Part shown: piece after piece, positions 52,447-61,622 of the stretch
Layout of the letters: each line of letters opens with the position of its first letter
Numbering within the stretch: the stretch's first letter is position 1
Assembly: GCA_029560875.1 (NCBI GenBank)
Contig: JAKQKB010000055.1
Coordinates: 1-64,000, forward strand
Reading direction: 5' to 3'
Source of the DNA: Bacteroidota bacterium
GTDB lineage: Bacteria; Bacteroidota; Bacteroidia; Bacteroidales; Tenuifilaceae
DNA: 64,000 nt
Made by a program: the position numbers and the translations under genes
Notes under the pieces: model-generated
The model's database searches: none
Told to the model about the DNA's origin: nothing
The model's input: the letters and a program-made list of their open reading frames with translations, nothing else

Positions 52447-53397
52447 TTATTTACGTGCAATTGCTCTTAAGGCTGCATCAACAATGTTTGGTGTGTCAAG
52501 CCCGTACTTTACCATTAGGTCGTTGGGAGTTCCACTTTCGCCAAAAACATCGTTAACAGCAACCATTTCAAGCGGAGTAGGCATTCTGCGAGCAAGGGTT
52601 TGAGCAATGCTATCGCCCAATCCACCATTCATCATATGCTCCTCGGCCGAAACAGCGCAACGAGTTTTGCTAACCGAACGGATAATTGCTTCCTCGTCCA
52701 ATGGTTTTATGGTGTGAATGTTGATTACCTCTGCAGAGATTCCTTTTTCTGCTAGGATATCGGCAGCTTCAAGTGCTTTCCAGACCAAGTGTCCTGTTGC
52801 AAAAATTGATACCTGATTTCCCTCCTGAAGGGTAACGGCTTTACCAATTACAAACTCTTGGTCTGCTGGGGTGAAGTTTGGAACTGCTGGACGACCAAAG
52901 CGAAGGTATACAGGGCCAACATGCTTTGCAATGGCTAATGTTGCAGCCTTTGTTTGATTATAGTCGCAAGGGTTGATAACAACCATATTGGGAAGCATTT
53001 TCATCAACCCCAAGTCTTCCATCATTTGGTGGGTTGCACCGTCTTCGCCTAGTGTTAAACCTGCATGCGATGCGCAAATTTTAACATTCTTATTGGAGTA
53101 AGCTACGCTCTGGCGGATCTGGTCATAAACTCGACCTGTTGCAAAAGCTGCAAAAGTTCCGGCAAACGGAATTTTACCACCGATGGTTAAGCCTGCAGCC
53201 ATACCTATCATATTTGCCTCAGCAATTCCTGTTTGAACAAAGCGCTCTGGGAATTCCTTCACAAAATCGTCCATTTTAAGCGAACCAATCAAATCGGCAC
53301 AAAGCGCAACAACGTTTGGGTTTGATTTTCCAAGCTCATACAGACCCGCGCCAAAACCTGAACGAGTATCTTTATTTCCAGTTGAAGTATATTTCAT
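52447..53397 (-). CDS. Transketolase, C-terminal subunit
   Basis: The 316-residue protein corresponds to the pyrimidine-binding and C-terminal domains of transketolase: RDGFGxG-type start [11 protein letters not shown], the ETGIAEAN-type segment ([14 protein letters not shown]) with the catalytic glutamate, and the [18 protein letters not shown] end. With the N-terminal subunit at 53972 it would form the complete thiamine-diphosphate enzyme of the non-oxidative pentose phosphate pathway. Split transketolases are common in anaerobes and archaea. The two halves are separated by the gene at 53544. Confidence 0.92.
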   Translation of the reverse strand: MKYTSTGNKDTRSGFGAGLYELGKSNPNVVALCADLIGSLKMDDFVKEFPERFVQTGIAEANMIGMAAGLTIGGKIPFAGTFAAFATGRVYDQIRQSVAYSNKNVKICASHAGLTLGEDGATHQMMEDLGLMKMLPNMVVINPCDYNQTKAATLAIAKHVGPVYLRFGRPAVPNFTPADQEFVIGKAVTLQEGNQVSIFATGHLVWKALEAADILAEKGISAEVINIHTIKPLDEEAIIRSVSKTRCAVSAEEHMMNGGLGDSIAQTLARRMPTPLEMVAVNDVFGESGTPNDLMVKYGLDTPNIVDAALRAIARK

Positions 53398-53543
53398 CCG
53401 TACAAAAATTTAATATTACTAATTACCAGCAAGTTGCATTCTTGCTTTTAACACTCATTGATATTCGGATGGAACACCCATTTTTTTGTTCATCCGTGTT
53501 TGCATAAGCTAACTTACATGGGTGTTTCATCTTTAAACAATTC

Positions 53544-53942
53544 TTAAACGTTACGTTTCATTCTTTCCATTGCCTCCTTGCGGATTTGTCCAATTATAAC
53601 CAATTCTGCAGTGGCTTGATTGGTTGCTAGAGGTATATTATTTACATTACAAGCCTCGAGCAAGTGTCGAATATCCTCATGATGAGCTTGAACAACCTTG
53701 TGGTCGCGAAGGAAAATCACTATATCTACTTCGCCTTTCTCAATCATACTTGTAATTTCATTGTATCCACCCGACTGACCTGGACTAAGATGCCGGCATT
53801 TAATGCCCTGCTCCTCAATAAACTCAGCAGTTCTACCTGTGGCAAGTAAATTAACGCCAGGTAGCCATTCCTCGTGCTCTTTTAGGAACTTAGCAAGTTC
53901 CTGTTTTTTAGCATCGTGTGCAATTACGGCAATATTTTTCAT
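53544..53942 (-). CDS. Methylglyoxal-synthase-like protein with altered active site
   Basis: A 132-residue MGS-fold protein. The start (IAVIAHDAKKQELAKF, with the His of AHD) and the end (NIPLATNQATAELVI) match methylglyoxal synthase, which makes methylglyoxal from dihydroxyacetone phosphate. The phosphate-binding GTTG is ATGRTA, and the GGDQQ motif holding the catalytic base Asp (Asp71 in E. coli) reads GGYNE, giving Tyr60. PHDPDV has become AHHEDI, keeping a His and a last Asp. It may have lost the reaction or changed substrate. It lies between the two halves of transketolase, in the same direction. Confidence 0.75.
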   Translation of the reverse strand: MKNIAVIAHDAKKQELAKFLKEHEEWLPGVNLLATGRTAEFIEEQGIKCRHLSPGQSGGYNEITSMIEKGEVDIVIFLRDHKVVQAHHEDIRHLLEACNVNNIPLATNQATAELVIIGQIRKEAMERMKRNV

Positions 53943-53971
53943 CTCTGTGTAATTTCTAAAGATTTATTGGA

Positions 53972-54817
53972 TTAAAAATCGCCAATAGTTTCTGGTAGTT
54001 GAGCCATCGCTTTGGCAAATTCCTCATCGCTTGGTGCTTTTCCGTGCCACTTGTGGGTGCCCATCATAAAATCAACGCCCATTCCCATTTCGGTACTCAT
54101 AAGAATCACAACAGGTTTTCCATTGCCAGTGCGTTTTTTTGCTGTGGCAAAACCAGCAAGTAGTTGCTCCATATCGTTTCCATTGGCTTCCACAACATCC
54201 CAGCCAAACGATACCCATTTAGCTTTTAAATCGCCAAGAGAAACAACTGCATCAACTGGGCCATCAATTTGCTTACCGTTATAATCCACAGTGGCAATTA
54301 AATTGTCAATCTTCTTGGCTGCTGCAAACATCACAGCCTCCCAGATTTGTCCTTCCTGTAATTCGCCATCGCCATGTAGTGTGTACACAAGGCTTTTATC
54401 TCCGTTAAGTTTTTTTGCCATAGCAGCACCGCATGCAGCCGATAGACCTTGGCCTAAAGAGCCAGATGCAATTCTAATTCCTGGAAGATGCTCTGCAGGC
54501 GTTGGATGACCTTGCAGTCTGGAATCAATTAAACGGAAGGTTGATAGTTCCTTAACATCGAAATATCCACGGCGCGCTAAAACGCTATACCAAACTGCCG
54601 ATAAGTGACCGTTGGATAAAAAGAATAAATCCTCGCCAACGCCATCCATGGTGAATTTCTGTGGATTGATGTTAAGCACATCAAAATACAATGCTGTGAA
54701 AAAGTCGGCACAACCTAATGACCCTCCTGGGTGTCCACTGGCAGGTTTATGTACCATACGAATTACATCGCGGCGAACCTGTGCCGCAATTTTCTTAAGA
54801 TTATCAATATCAGTCAT
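53972..54817 (-). CDS. Transketolase, N-terminal subunit
   Basis: The 281-residue protein corresponds to the ThDP-binding domain: SGHPGGSLGCADF near residue 27, FFLSNGHLSAVWYSV, GHPTPAEHLPGIRIASGSLG, and the thiamine-binding GDGELQEGQIWEA motif. It starts an operon-like run (transketolase N, the MGS-like protein, transketolase C) with gaps of 29 and 146 bases. It is probably cytoplasmic and active as a heterotetramer with the C-terminal subunit. Confidence 0.93.
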   Translation of the reverse strand: MTDIDNLKKIAAQVRRDVIRMVHKPASGHPGGSLGCADFFTALYFDVLNINPQKFTMDGVGEDLFFLSNGHLSAVWYSVLARRGYFDVKELSTFRLIDSRLQGHPTPAEHLPGIRIASGSLGQGLSAACGAAMAKKLNGDKSLVYTLHGDGELQEGQIWEAVMFAAAKKIDNLIATVDYNGKQIDGPVDAVVSLGDLKAKWVSFGWDVVEANGNDMEQLLAGFATAKKRTGNGKPVVILMSTEMGMGVDFMMGTHKWHGKAPSDEEFAKAMAQLPETIGDF

Positions 54818-54963
54818 CTAGTAATGTATTTCAAAAATTTTCCCAATTTGCAAAGGTAATACTTTTTGTATTGCAAACTGCAAACAACAGTGAAAGTAGC
54901 AAGTGGTTTACTACTAATACTTTGTTAAAGAAGGTTATTTTAATTGTGTTGATGTTTGTGAGG

Positions 54964-55506
54964 CTATAGCCAGGTAATGGTGTATTCGTCGAAAGCATCG
55001 CCTTTGGCTTGCTCCTTGGTTAAGTCTACTTTTAAGCCAAAAACTTTCGATTTTCGAACGAGAGCATCAAGCAGCCCTAACTGTATTTGCGTGTTGAATA
55101 TCTGAGTTTTACGCATGGTTATAGATTTTTCGGTTGAGGCAACTATTTCCCATCCTCGCTTCTTTGGATCCTGAACGCCTTTTTGGGCCGTAAGTATTAA
55201 CGCTTTCATTATATCAAGAGGGGAACTGTTGTCTGTAATCATTTTTCCTTCCTGCATCACAGCGAAAGTCGACTCTCCAATATTGCGGCCAATTTTTATA
55301 AGATTGAATTTGCCTAACTTGTGCTCAATCCAATTGCACATATCAACGTAAACCTGAATTGGAACTTTGTTAGTGGGCTTTGATAAATCTAAATCTTTGG
55401 CCATTTCGAACAGTTCCCAGTAATCCTGCTTTTTATCCTGATAAGCCTTAAGAATATCAGTAATAGCCCAGGCATTTAATGTAACATTGTCAATTGAAGT
55501 ATCCAT
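54964..55506 (-). CDS. Soluble protein of unknown function
   Basis: A 180-residue protein started at ATG 55506; an upstream ATG at 55533 lies only about 6 bases from the expected transcription start and would leave no leader. The promoter element at 55545-55552 supports the choice. The sequence contains NKVPIQVYVDMCNWIEHKLG and KIGRNIGESTFAVM, a pattern that weakly recalls HNOB or V4R-type small-molecule-binding domains, but no heme or metal motif is clear. Monocistronic. Function unknown. Confidence 0.6.
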   Translation of the reverse strand: MDTSIDNVTLNAWAITDILKAYQDKKQDYWELFEMAKDLDLSKPTNKVPIQVYVDMCNWIEHKLGKFNLIKIGRNIGESTFAVMQEGKMITDNSSPLDIMKALILTAQKGVQDPKKRGWEIVASTEKSITMRKTQIFNTQIQLGLLDALVRKSKVFGLKVDLTKEQAKGDAFDEYTITWL

Positions 55507-55544
55507 AGTTTTAGCGTTTAGTTGGTTGTGCATAAATATTCTGA

Positions 55545-55552
55545 CAAATATA
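55545..55552 (-). promoter_or_regulatory. Candidate -7 element of the unknown gene at 54964
   Basis: On the minus strand this is TATATTTG, an exact TAnnTTTG. The nearest TTG upstream is about 27 bases away, longer than usual, so confidence is moderate. Confidence 0.45.
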
Positions 55553-55711
55553 ATGTTGGATTATTTTTTTATCAGTAAGCAATCGTTTATTTGGTAAATA
55601 TGACTAATTATAAAGCAATAAATAGCATAAAACAATACTTCGGTAATGAATAAGGTTGAGTTGTTGAAAAACTTCATACCGTTATAAAGTATATTTTGAA
55701 GACAAATGACA

Positions 55712-55743
55712 TTTTGCAAAGTCGCTCAAATGGAATAACTTTG
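55712..55743 (+). promoter_or_regulatory. Bacteroidota-type promoter of ychF
   Basis: TTTTG at 55712-55716 and TAACTTTG at 55736-55743 are 19 bases apart, a consensus match. ychF starts at 55764. Confidence 0.75.
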
Positions 55744-55763
55744 CCCGCTCAAAAATATGATAT

Positions 55764-56864
55764 ATGGGTTTACAGTGTGGAATTGTTGGTTTGCCGAACG
55801 TGGGAAAATCAACCTTATTTAATTGCTTGTCGAATGCTAGAGCTCAATCGGCCAATTTCCCTTTTTGTACAATTGAGCCAAATGTTGGAGTTATAACCGT
55901 TCCCGATGAGCGTTTAATTGTCTTAGAACAGTTGGTCAAACCTCAGCGTGTAGTGCCAACCACCGTTGAGATTGTTGATATTGCAGGTTTAGTTAAAGGA
56001 GCAAGTAAAGGTGAGGGACTAGGCAATAAGTTTTTGGCCAATATTCGCGAGACAGATGCAATTATTCATGTGTTGCGTTGTTTCGATGATGATAACATTA
56101 CCCATGTTGACGGTTCTGTTAACCCTGTTAGGGATAAAGAGGTTATTGACATGGAGCTGCAGTTGAAAGATTTAGAGACCGTTGAATCTCGTATTTCAAG
56201 AACAGAAAAGATTGCCAAAACAGGTAAAGATGCCGATGCCAAAAAGGCTTATGAACTGTTAGTTAGATATAAAGAGGCTTTGGAGAAGGGTAAGTCGGCT
56301 AGAACGGTGGAGTTAACTGAGCCAGAAAAAGATATTGCCAAGGAATTTTTCCTGCTTACAAATAAGCCTGTGCTCTACGTGTGTAATGTTGACGAAGGCT
56401 CTGTAGTAAAAGGAAACAAATATGTGGAACAGTTGCATGCTTCCATAGCCGATGAAAATGCAGAGATTCTAGTTATTGCTGCAAAAACGGAGGCCGAGAT
56501 TGCAGAACTTGAGACTTTTGAGGAGCGTCAGATGTTCCTTGCTGATTTAGGGTTGAAGGAATCAGGCGTAGTTAAGTTAATACGCCATGCATATCATTTG
56601 TTGAACCTTGAAACATATTTCACTGCAGGTGTTCAGGAGGTGAGAGCGTGGACATACCATAAAGGAGCATTAGCACCACAGGCTGCTGGTGTAATTCATA
56701 CCGATTTTGAAAAGGGCTTTATCCGTGCTGAGGTTATTAAATACGATGATTTTGTAAAGTATAAAAGCGAAGCCGCTTGTAAAGAAGCCGGAAAGATGCA
56801 TGTAGAAGGGAAGGAATATGTAGTTCAGGATGGCGATATAATGCATTTTCGTTTCAACGTGTAA
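55764..56864 (+). CDS. ychF: Redox-regulated ribosome-binding ATPase YchF
   Basis: YchF is an Obg-family P-loop protein that prefers ATP and binds ribosomes, linked to stress and translation start fidelity. The 366-residue protein matches the family length: G1 GLPNVGKSTLFNCL at residues 8-21, IVDIAGLVKGASKGEGLGNK (switch II), a coiled-coil insert, CNVDE in place of the NKxD guanine motif, as in YchF, and the C-terminal TGS-like domain with GVQEVRAWT and DGDIMHFRFNV. It is monocistronic with a consensus promoter and a strong terminator. Confidence 0.96.
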   Translation: MGLQCGIVGLPNVGKSTLFNCLSNARAQSANFPFCTIEPNVGVITVPDERLIVLEQLVKPQRVVPTTVEIVDIAGLVKGASKGEGLGNKFLANIRETDAIIHVLRCFDDDNITHVDGSVNPVRDKEVIDMELQLKDLETVESRISRTEKIAKTGKDADAKKAYELLVRYKEALEKGKSARTVELTEPEKDIAKEFFLLTNKPVLYVCNVDEGSVVKGNKYVEQLHASIADENAEILVIAAKTEAEIAELETFEERQMFLADLGLKESGVVKLIRHAYHLLNLETYFTAGVQEVRAWTYHKGALAPQAAGVIHTDFEKGFIRAEVIKYDDFVKYKSEAACKEAGKMHVEGKEYVVQDGDIMHFRFNV

Positions 56865-56883
56865 TTGAATAAAACTACAAATC

Positions 56884-56912
56884 AACCCTGCTTAAACGAG
56901 CAGGGTTTTTTG
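56884..56912 (+). terminator. Terminator of ychF
   Basis: AACCCTGCT and AGCAGGGTT form a 9-bp stem with a six-base loop and a T run; 20 bases after the stop. Confidence 0.9.
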
Positions 56913-57049
56913 TTGTTAAACAAATCGAGTTATTAGGTATTTCGTCGTAAATTTAAAAAAACTAAAAAACTTATAGGGTATTTTAATGTTCGAGTATCAT
57001 AATTGCAAACAACGGAAAAGACGCTGTTAAAAATTTAAAACATATAATT

Positions 57050-58318
57050 ATGAAAACATTGTTGAACAATCTAAGAAAAAGTCTGAGATATGGAGCAATG
57101 GTGATTGCCTTCTTAATTTCAGTTTCGGTTATTGGTCAGGAGATTGACTATTATACCATAAGTGGGGTGCTAAAAGATTCCAAAACGAAGGAACGTATTG
57201 TGTTTGGGAATGTCTCTGTACCAGATTCAAACATAGGGACAGTAGCAAATTCCGATGGGGAGTTTACACTTAAAATCCCCAAATCTTTAAATGTAACGGA
57301 GTTTGAGGTTTCGCATTTAGGATATCATAATAAACGATTTAGCATTCCAGAGGGTGGAAAAAATGGTAATGTGTTTTTTGTTGACCCGGCTTCTGTAGAG
57401 TTAAAAGGCGTTTTTGTTCGACCCGAGGATCCAAGAAAGATTGTGTCTGGCGTAATTGATAAAATTTCAGATAACTACAGCGATGCACCAAATGCCTTAA
57501 CGGGTTTTTATAGGGAAACCATTAAGCAACGCAGGGAGTACATATCGATTACTGAAGCTTTGACCGAGATTTATAAATCTCCTTATGGATTTACTCTGGA
57601 GTCTGACAAAGTGAAAATTTTGAAAGGAAGAAAAGGTAGCAATGTCAGGAAAGCTGATACTCTAATGGTTAAAATGCAAGGTGGTCCACATGTATCGCTT
57701 TATCTTGATGTGGCAAAGTACCCTGAATTGTTATTGACCAGAGAGGAAATGGATAATTATGATTATGAGATTGTGGATATGGTTAGTTTTGATAATGAAT
57801 CCAACTATGTTATTTCATTTAAACCTAGAGTTAAGCTCGATTATCCATTGTACACTGGCAAGATGTACATCTCTGTAGAAACACTTGCCATAACAATGGC
57901 AGAGTTCAGTTTGGATATTAGTGATTTGGATAAGGCAACTCAGATTTTTGTAAAAAAGAAACCAGTAGGACTAAGGTTTGAACCTCAAAGCACAAGTTAT
58001 TTAGTAACCTACAAAAAGCAAGGCGATAAGTATTACTTGAATTACATGAGAAATGAAATAAAGTTTAGAGCCGATTGGCGTAGAAGAATTTTTGAAACTA
58101 CTTACACTATAATGTCAGAAATGGCAATAACTGAGCGTAATACCGAAAATATTACAAAAATCGCAGCTAAAGAAGCTTTCCGTCCACATGCTATACTTGC
58201 TGATAGAGTAAATGAATATTTCGATGAGAATTATTGGGGTGCATACAACACTATTGAGCCAGACGAATCAATTCAATCGGCTATAAATAAATTCAATCGT
58301 AGGTTTAAAAAACAATAA
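57050..58318 (+). CDS. Secreted carboxypeptidase-regulatory-like domain protein (paralogue A)
   Basis: A 422-residue protein with a signal peptide ending near residue 29 (FLISVSVIGQ). Residues about 35-120 are a CarboxypepD_reg-like beta-sandwich (ISGVLKDSKTKERIVFGNVS, SHLGYHNKRF), as found at the start of SusC-type receptors. The remainder (about 125-422) is a predicted beta-rich domain with GFYRETIKQRREYISITEAL and YPLYTGKMYISVETLAIT; no membrane barrel or TonB-receptor plug is seen. It is clearly related to the protein at 60028. It precedes the ECF sigma factor gene, with a promoter element between. Function unknown; probably at the cell envelope. Confidence 0.7.
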   Translation: MKTLLNNLRKSLRYGAMVIAFLISVSVIGQEIDYYTISGVLKDSKTKERIVFGNVSVPDSNIGTVANSDGEFTLKIPKSLNVTEFEVSHLGYHNKRFSIPEGGKNGNVFFVDPASVELKGVFVRPEDPRKIVSGVIDKISDNYSDAPNALTGFYRETIKQRREYISITEALTEIYKSPYGFTLESDKVKILKGRKGSNVRKADTLMVKMQGGPHVSLYLDVAKYPELLLTREEMDNYDYEIVDMVSFDNESNYVISFKPRVKLDYPLYTGKMYISVETLAITMAEFSLDISDLDKATQIFVKKKPVGLRFEPQSTSYLVTYKKQGDKYYLNYMRNEIKFRADWRRRIFETTYTIMSEMAITERNTENITKIAAKEAFRPHAILADRVNEYFDENYWGAYNTIEPDESIQSAINKFNRRFKKQ

Positions 58319-58386
58319 GTTGGGTTTGGTTGATTAAAGCGGCAAAGGGTAATTCCCTTTGCCCTTTAGTCTAAACCAAAAATTCA

Positions 58387-58394
58387 TATCTTTG
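58387..58394 (+). promoter_or_regulatory. Candidate -7 element of the second ECF sigma gene
   Basis: TATCTTTG is an exact TAnnTTTG; a TTTG at 58358-58361 is 25 bases upstream. It lies upstream of ATG 58419, which supports that start over one at 58359. Confidence 0.5.
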
Positions 58395-58418
58395 ACTGGA
58401 AGGAAAAAAGTTTTTTTG

Positions 58419-58967
58419 ATGAGTCTTGTAGATTTAAATAGACAAGGAAAAATAAAGAGAGATGACCTTGGTGAATTTGAGGAACTTTTTAATAGTTACT
58501 ACGTTCCACTTTGTAATTATGTGTACTCAATCATTAAGGATACAGATCAATCGGAGGAAATTGTTCAAGAGTTCTTTTACACTTACTGGAAAAACCGAAA
58601 GGAAATAAGTATTAAGCTATCCTTAAAAGCTTATATGTACAAATCGGTTAGAAATAGTGCTATTAGGTATCTTCAGCATAAGCAAATTGAGGAAAAATAT
58701 CGAAAACACGCTTTTGCCGAGGAGTATGTTTCATCCTCGAATAGTCTTTTAGAGGATACTGAGTTGATGGGTGTTGTTGAAAACACACTCAACCAACTTC
58801 CAGAACGGTGTAGGCAAGTTTTCGAACTGAGTAGATTTAGTGGTTTGAAGTACCATGAAATTGCGGAGATGCTTTCGATTTCGGTTAAAACAGTGGAGGC
58901 CGATATGACCAAAGCACTTATGATGTTTAGACAGAATCTTGGTAGATATGGACTAAACACTCATTAA
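58419..58967 (+). CDS. ECF sigma factor, FecI/Bacteroidetes expansion type
   Basis: I start at ATG 58419 because the promoter element at 58387 lies upstream of it; the in-frame ATG at 58359 precedes that element. The 182-residue protein has region 2 (FEELFNSYYVPLCNYVYSII, DQSEEIVQEFFYTYWKNR) and region 4 with LPERCRQVFELSRFSGLKY and the HTH SISVKTVEADMTKALMMF. It is followed by a FecR-type anti-sigma gene after 32 bases. This type usually controls TonB-dependent nutrient uptake systems in Bacteroidota; here the linked outer gene is a STN-domain protein. Confidence 0.88.
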   Translation: MSLVDLNRQGKIKRDDLGEFEELFNSYYVPLCNYVYSIIKDTDQSEEIVQEFFYTYWKNRKEISIKLSLKAYMYKSVRNSAIRYLQHKQIEEKYRKHAFAEEYVSSSNSLLEDTELMGVVENTLNQLPERCRQVFELSRFSGLKYHEIAEMLSISVKTVEADMTKALMMFRQNLGRYGLNTH

Positions 58968-58999
58968 GGCAAGAGTTTTTATATTGAAACAGAGGAATT

Positions 59000-60007
59000 A
59001 TGGAAACCAACAGCATACAACCAAATAATTACAGAAGAATAGCTAGGTTCATTTCTGGTGAAATGAATTGGCCTGAAAGGGTATGGTTTAGTTTGTTACT
59101 TGCCTGTAATTCCAACATGAAAAGATTATCAGAAGAAATGAAAAACGACTGGAACAAAACGGGGGATTATTTTAATAATATGAATATCAATACAAGTAAG
59201 GCTTGGAGCAAACTTTACCAAAGGCTCGAGAACGATAACTTACTTTCTGCCAACGAGGAGTCAACAATAGTTCGATTTAAGCCACAGGTTTATTTGAAAT
59301 ATGCTGCAGTGGTTTTGTTTGCGGTTGTTATTTCGGGAATAGGAGGATACAAGTACTTTAACCCTGAACTTGTAGCTTTGGCAAATAATTCTAATCAAAA
59401 TACGGTTATCACAACGCTTCCTGATGGAACTACAATATATTTGGCACAAAACTCCACGATTACATATGCAAAACGTTTTGTTGGTAAAAGTAGAAATGTA
59501 AAATTAGAAGGTGAGGCTTTTTTTGATGTTGCTAAAGATCCTGAAAAACCATTTGTAATTGAAACTAAAGCTGCTTCGGTAAAAGTTTTGGGAACATCTT
59601 TTAACCTGAAGTCTACAAATTCTACAAACTTTGAACTTAGCGTTGTTGAAGGGAAAGTTGGTGTTAATTTAAATTCCAATAAGAACGAGAATGTTGTTGC
59701 AATTGCTGGCGACAAAGTTATGACCAAGGATAATAAGTTGATAAGAGAGAGAGTGCTATCCTTCAAAACAACCAAGAGTTCAATGGTTCGTCTTCAGTTT
59801 CAGGACGAAAGTTTAAGTAGCATAATAAATGTAATAAATAAAACTTACGGGTCCAGTTTGCAGCTGTCGGGCGAAAGTCTTAAAAACAAAAAGATTTCAG
59901 TTACATTTGAGAATGATATCAGTAGTATCGTAAATATACTATCGGTTTCCTTTAACCTTGAGTTGACCCATCAGCTTGATAGCACAATTATCCTTAAGGA
60001 GAAATAA
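59000..60007 (+). CDS. FecR-type anti-sigma factor
   Basis: A 335-residue membrane protein: N-terminal cytoplasmic sigma-binding part (about 1-85), a membrane helix (about 95-115, AAVVLFAVVISGIGGYKY), a periplasmic FecR domain (about 130-225, with TTLPDGTTIYLAQNST and LEGEAFFDVAKDPEKPF) and a C-terminal DUF4974-like domain (about 255-335, LQFQDESLSSIINVINKTY). It should hold the sigma factor until signalled by a periplasmic STN domain, which is provided by the next gene 20 bases later. Confidence 0.92.
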   Translation: METNSIQPNNYRRIARFISGEMNWPERVWFSLLLACNSNMKRLSEEMKNDWNKTGDYFNNMNINTSKAWSKLYQRLENDNLLSANEESTIVRFKPQVYLKYAAVVLFAVVISGIGGYKYFNPELVALANNSNQNTVITTLPDGTTIYLAQNSTITYAKRFVGKSRNVKLEGEAFFDVAKDPEKPFVIETKAASVKVLGTSFNLKSTNSTNFELSVVEGKVGVNLNSNKNENVVAIAGDKVMTKDNKLIRERVLSFKTTKSSMVRLQFQDESLSSIINVINKTYGSSLQLSGESLKNKKISVTFENDISSIVNILSVSFNLELTHQLDSTIILKEK

Positions 60008-60027
60008 CTAAGCAGAATGCTTATTGT

Positions 60028-61578
60028 ATGAGAATCTTTTATAATTTTTTTCGATGGATATTCCTATTTGTATTGATGGGAGTATCCATTGAGGTTTTTT
60101 CTCAAGATGAAAGCCTTCTAGATAGGAGAGTCTCAATTAATATTAAAAATGTTAGTATTTATGAGGCATTAAATAGAATAGGTGAAATTTCTGGCTGTTA
60201 CTTTATTTACGACAGTAAAGATGTCAGGAGCGATAAGAAACTAACATCAGTTGAGGCAAGTAATGAGACCCTTGTCAATTTACTTAGAAAAACACTAGTT
60301 GACCCTAGCCTTGAATTCAAGGTGATTGAAAAGCATGTGCTTATTTTTAAGCGAAAAATTGAAACTATAGCAATTAATGAAAGCAGTTCCGATTCCTTAA
60401 GGTATCTTCTTGTTGGAGGAAAAGTGTTTGATAAGGATACTAAGAATACCATTCCTTTTGCCACAGTTTCAATAGAAAAAATAGGACTTGGAACAATATC
60501 CAACTATGATGGGGTATTTAGTTTGAGAATACCTGTTAAATATGTCGGTTCGAATATTGTAGTGTCACACCTAGGATATCAAAGCCTATCAGTTCCCATT
60601 GAAATTCTTGAAGGGAATGTTTATAACCTATACATTCAACCCAAGTATATTCCAATTCAAGAAGTATTTATACGAAATATAGATGCTAAAGGAATTGTTA
60701 AGGCAGCAATAGAAAAGAAAAATACCAACTATAAGACCTCGGATCTCTTTTTAACAAGTTTTTATCGCGAAGGGGTTAAAAGAAACAATAGATATCTGAG
60801 TTATTCCGAAGCAGTTTTCAAAATTTTTAAATCTTCGTACAACAAGGGGGTAGAATATGACCAGGTAAGACTCTTAAAGTCCCGAAAGTTAGAACTATCC
60901 GATAGGCGAGACACTTTGATAGTTAAGCTTAAGGCAGGGATAAAGGGAGCGCTAGACCTGGATATCATTAAAAGTATGCCCGATTTTCTGGACCCTGAAT
61001 ACATGGATAGTTACGTTTATACAAAAGCCGATATTGTTGCACTTGGCTCAAATACTGCCTATGCTATTAAGTTTGAACAGAAGTCAAATGTAACCCAACC
61101 TTTGTTTACGGGAACTCTTTTTATAGATGTGAAAAATCTTGCATTGATTGGTGCCGAGTTTAGAATAAATCCAAAGTATGTTGAGCATTCAGCAAATATG
61201 TTTGTGACTAAGAAAGATAGGAGAATAAATGTTCAGCCAGAAGAAATAAAGTATTCAGTCAATTATATTCAACAGAATGGCAAATACTATATTCATCATG
61301 TTAGAGGCGACTTAAGTTTTAGAGTTAGAGAGCGACACCAGTTGTTTTCAAACAATTTTAGTTTATTCCTGGAATTTGTTGGGATGCAAATTGACACGCT
61401 GAATGTACAAAGATTTACACGTCGCGATATATTGAAACCTTACATTGTTTTCTCTGAAGGTGATTATACGTATGATTCAGAATTTTGGAAAGAGTTGAAT
61501 GTTATTTCGCCTGAAGAAGATATAAACAAAGCCATTTCAAAAATTAATCCTAAGATTGAGAGTATTGAGAGTGAATAA
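60028..61578 (+). CDS. STN- and carboxypeptidase-regulatory-like domain protein (paralogue B)
   Basis: A 516-residue secreted protein: signal peptide (MRIFYNFFRWIFLFVLMGVS start), an STN (secretin/TonB N-terminal) domain at about 35-85 (SIYEALNRIGEISGCYFIYD), a CarboxypepD_reg-like domain at about 128-210 (SHLGYQSLSVPI), and a C-terminal beta-rich domain related to the whole C-terminus of the protein at 57050 (SFYREGVKRNNRYLSYSEAV). STN domains signal to FecR-type proteins; normally they sit on TonB-dependent receptors, but no plug or barrel is present here. It is immediately downstream of fecR, so it may be a non-receptor sensor that switches the sigma factor. Confidence 0.78.
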   Translation: MRIFYNFFRWIFLFVLMGVSIEVFSQDESLLDRRVSINIKNVSIYEALNRIGEISGCYFIYDSKDVRSDKKLTSVEASNETLVNLLRKTLVDPSLEFKVIEKHVLIFKRKIETIAINESSSDSLRYLLVGGKVFDKDTKNTIPFATVSIEKIGLGTISNYDGVFSLRIPVKYVGSNIVVSHLGYQSLSVPIEILEGNVYNLYIQPKYIPIQEVFIRNIDAKGIVKAAIEKKNTNYKTSDLFLTSFYREGVKRNNRYLSYSEAVFKIFKSSYNKGVEYDQVRLLKSRKLELSDRRDTLIVKLKAGIKGALDLDIIKSMPDFLDPEYMDSYVYTKADIVALGSNTAYAIKFEQKSNVTQPLFTGTLFIDVKNLALIGAEFRINPKYVEHSANMFVTKKDRRINVQPEEIKYSVNYIQQNGKYYIHHVRGDLSFRVRERHQLFSNNFSLFLEFVGMQIDTLNVQRFTRRDILKPYIVFSEGDYTYDSEFWKELNVISPEEDINKAISKINPKIESIESE

Positions 61579-61585
61579 GAAAAAT

Positions 61586-61620
61586 AAAGGCCTCGGATTT
61601 ATTCGAGGCCTTTTGCTTTT
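61586..61620. terminator. Terminator between convergent genes
   Basis: AAAGGCCTCG and CGAGGCCTTT form a 10-bp stem with an eight-base loop, followed by a T-rich stretch. Confidence 0.85.
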
Positions 61621-61622
61621 TA

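Noticed and set aside
53544-53942. Ordinary methylglyoxal synthase
   Set aside because: The catalytic Asp and phosphate loop are changed, so calling it a working enzyme would overstate the evidence.
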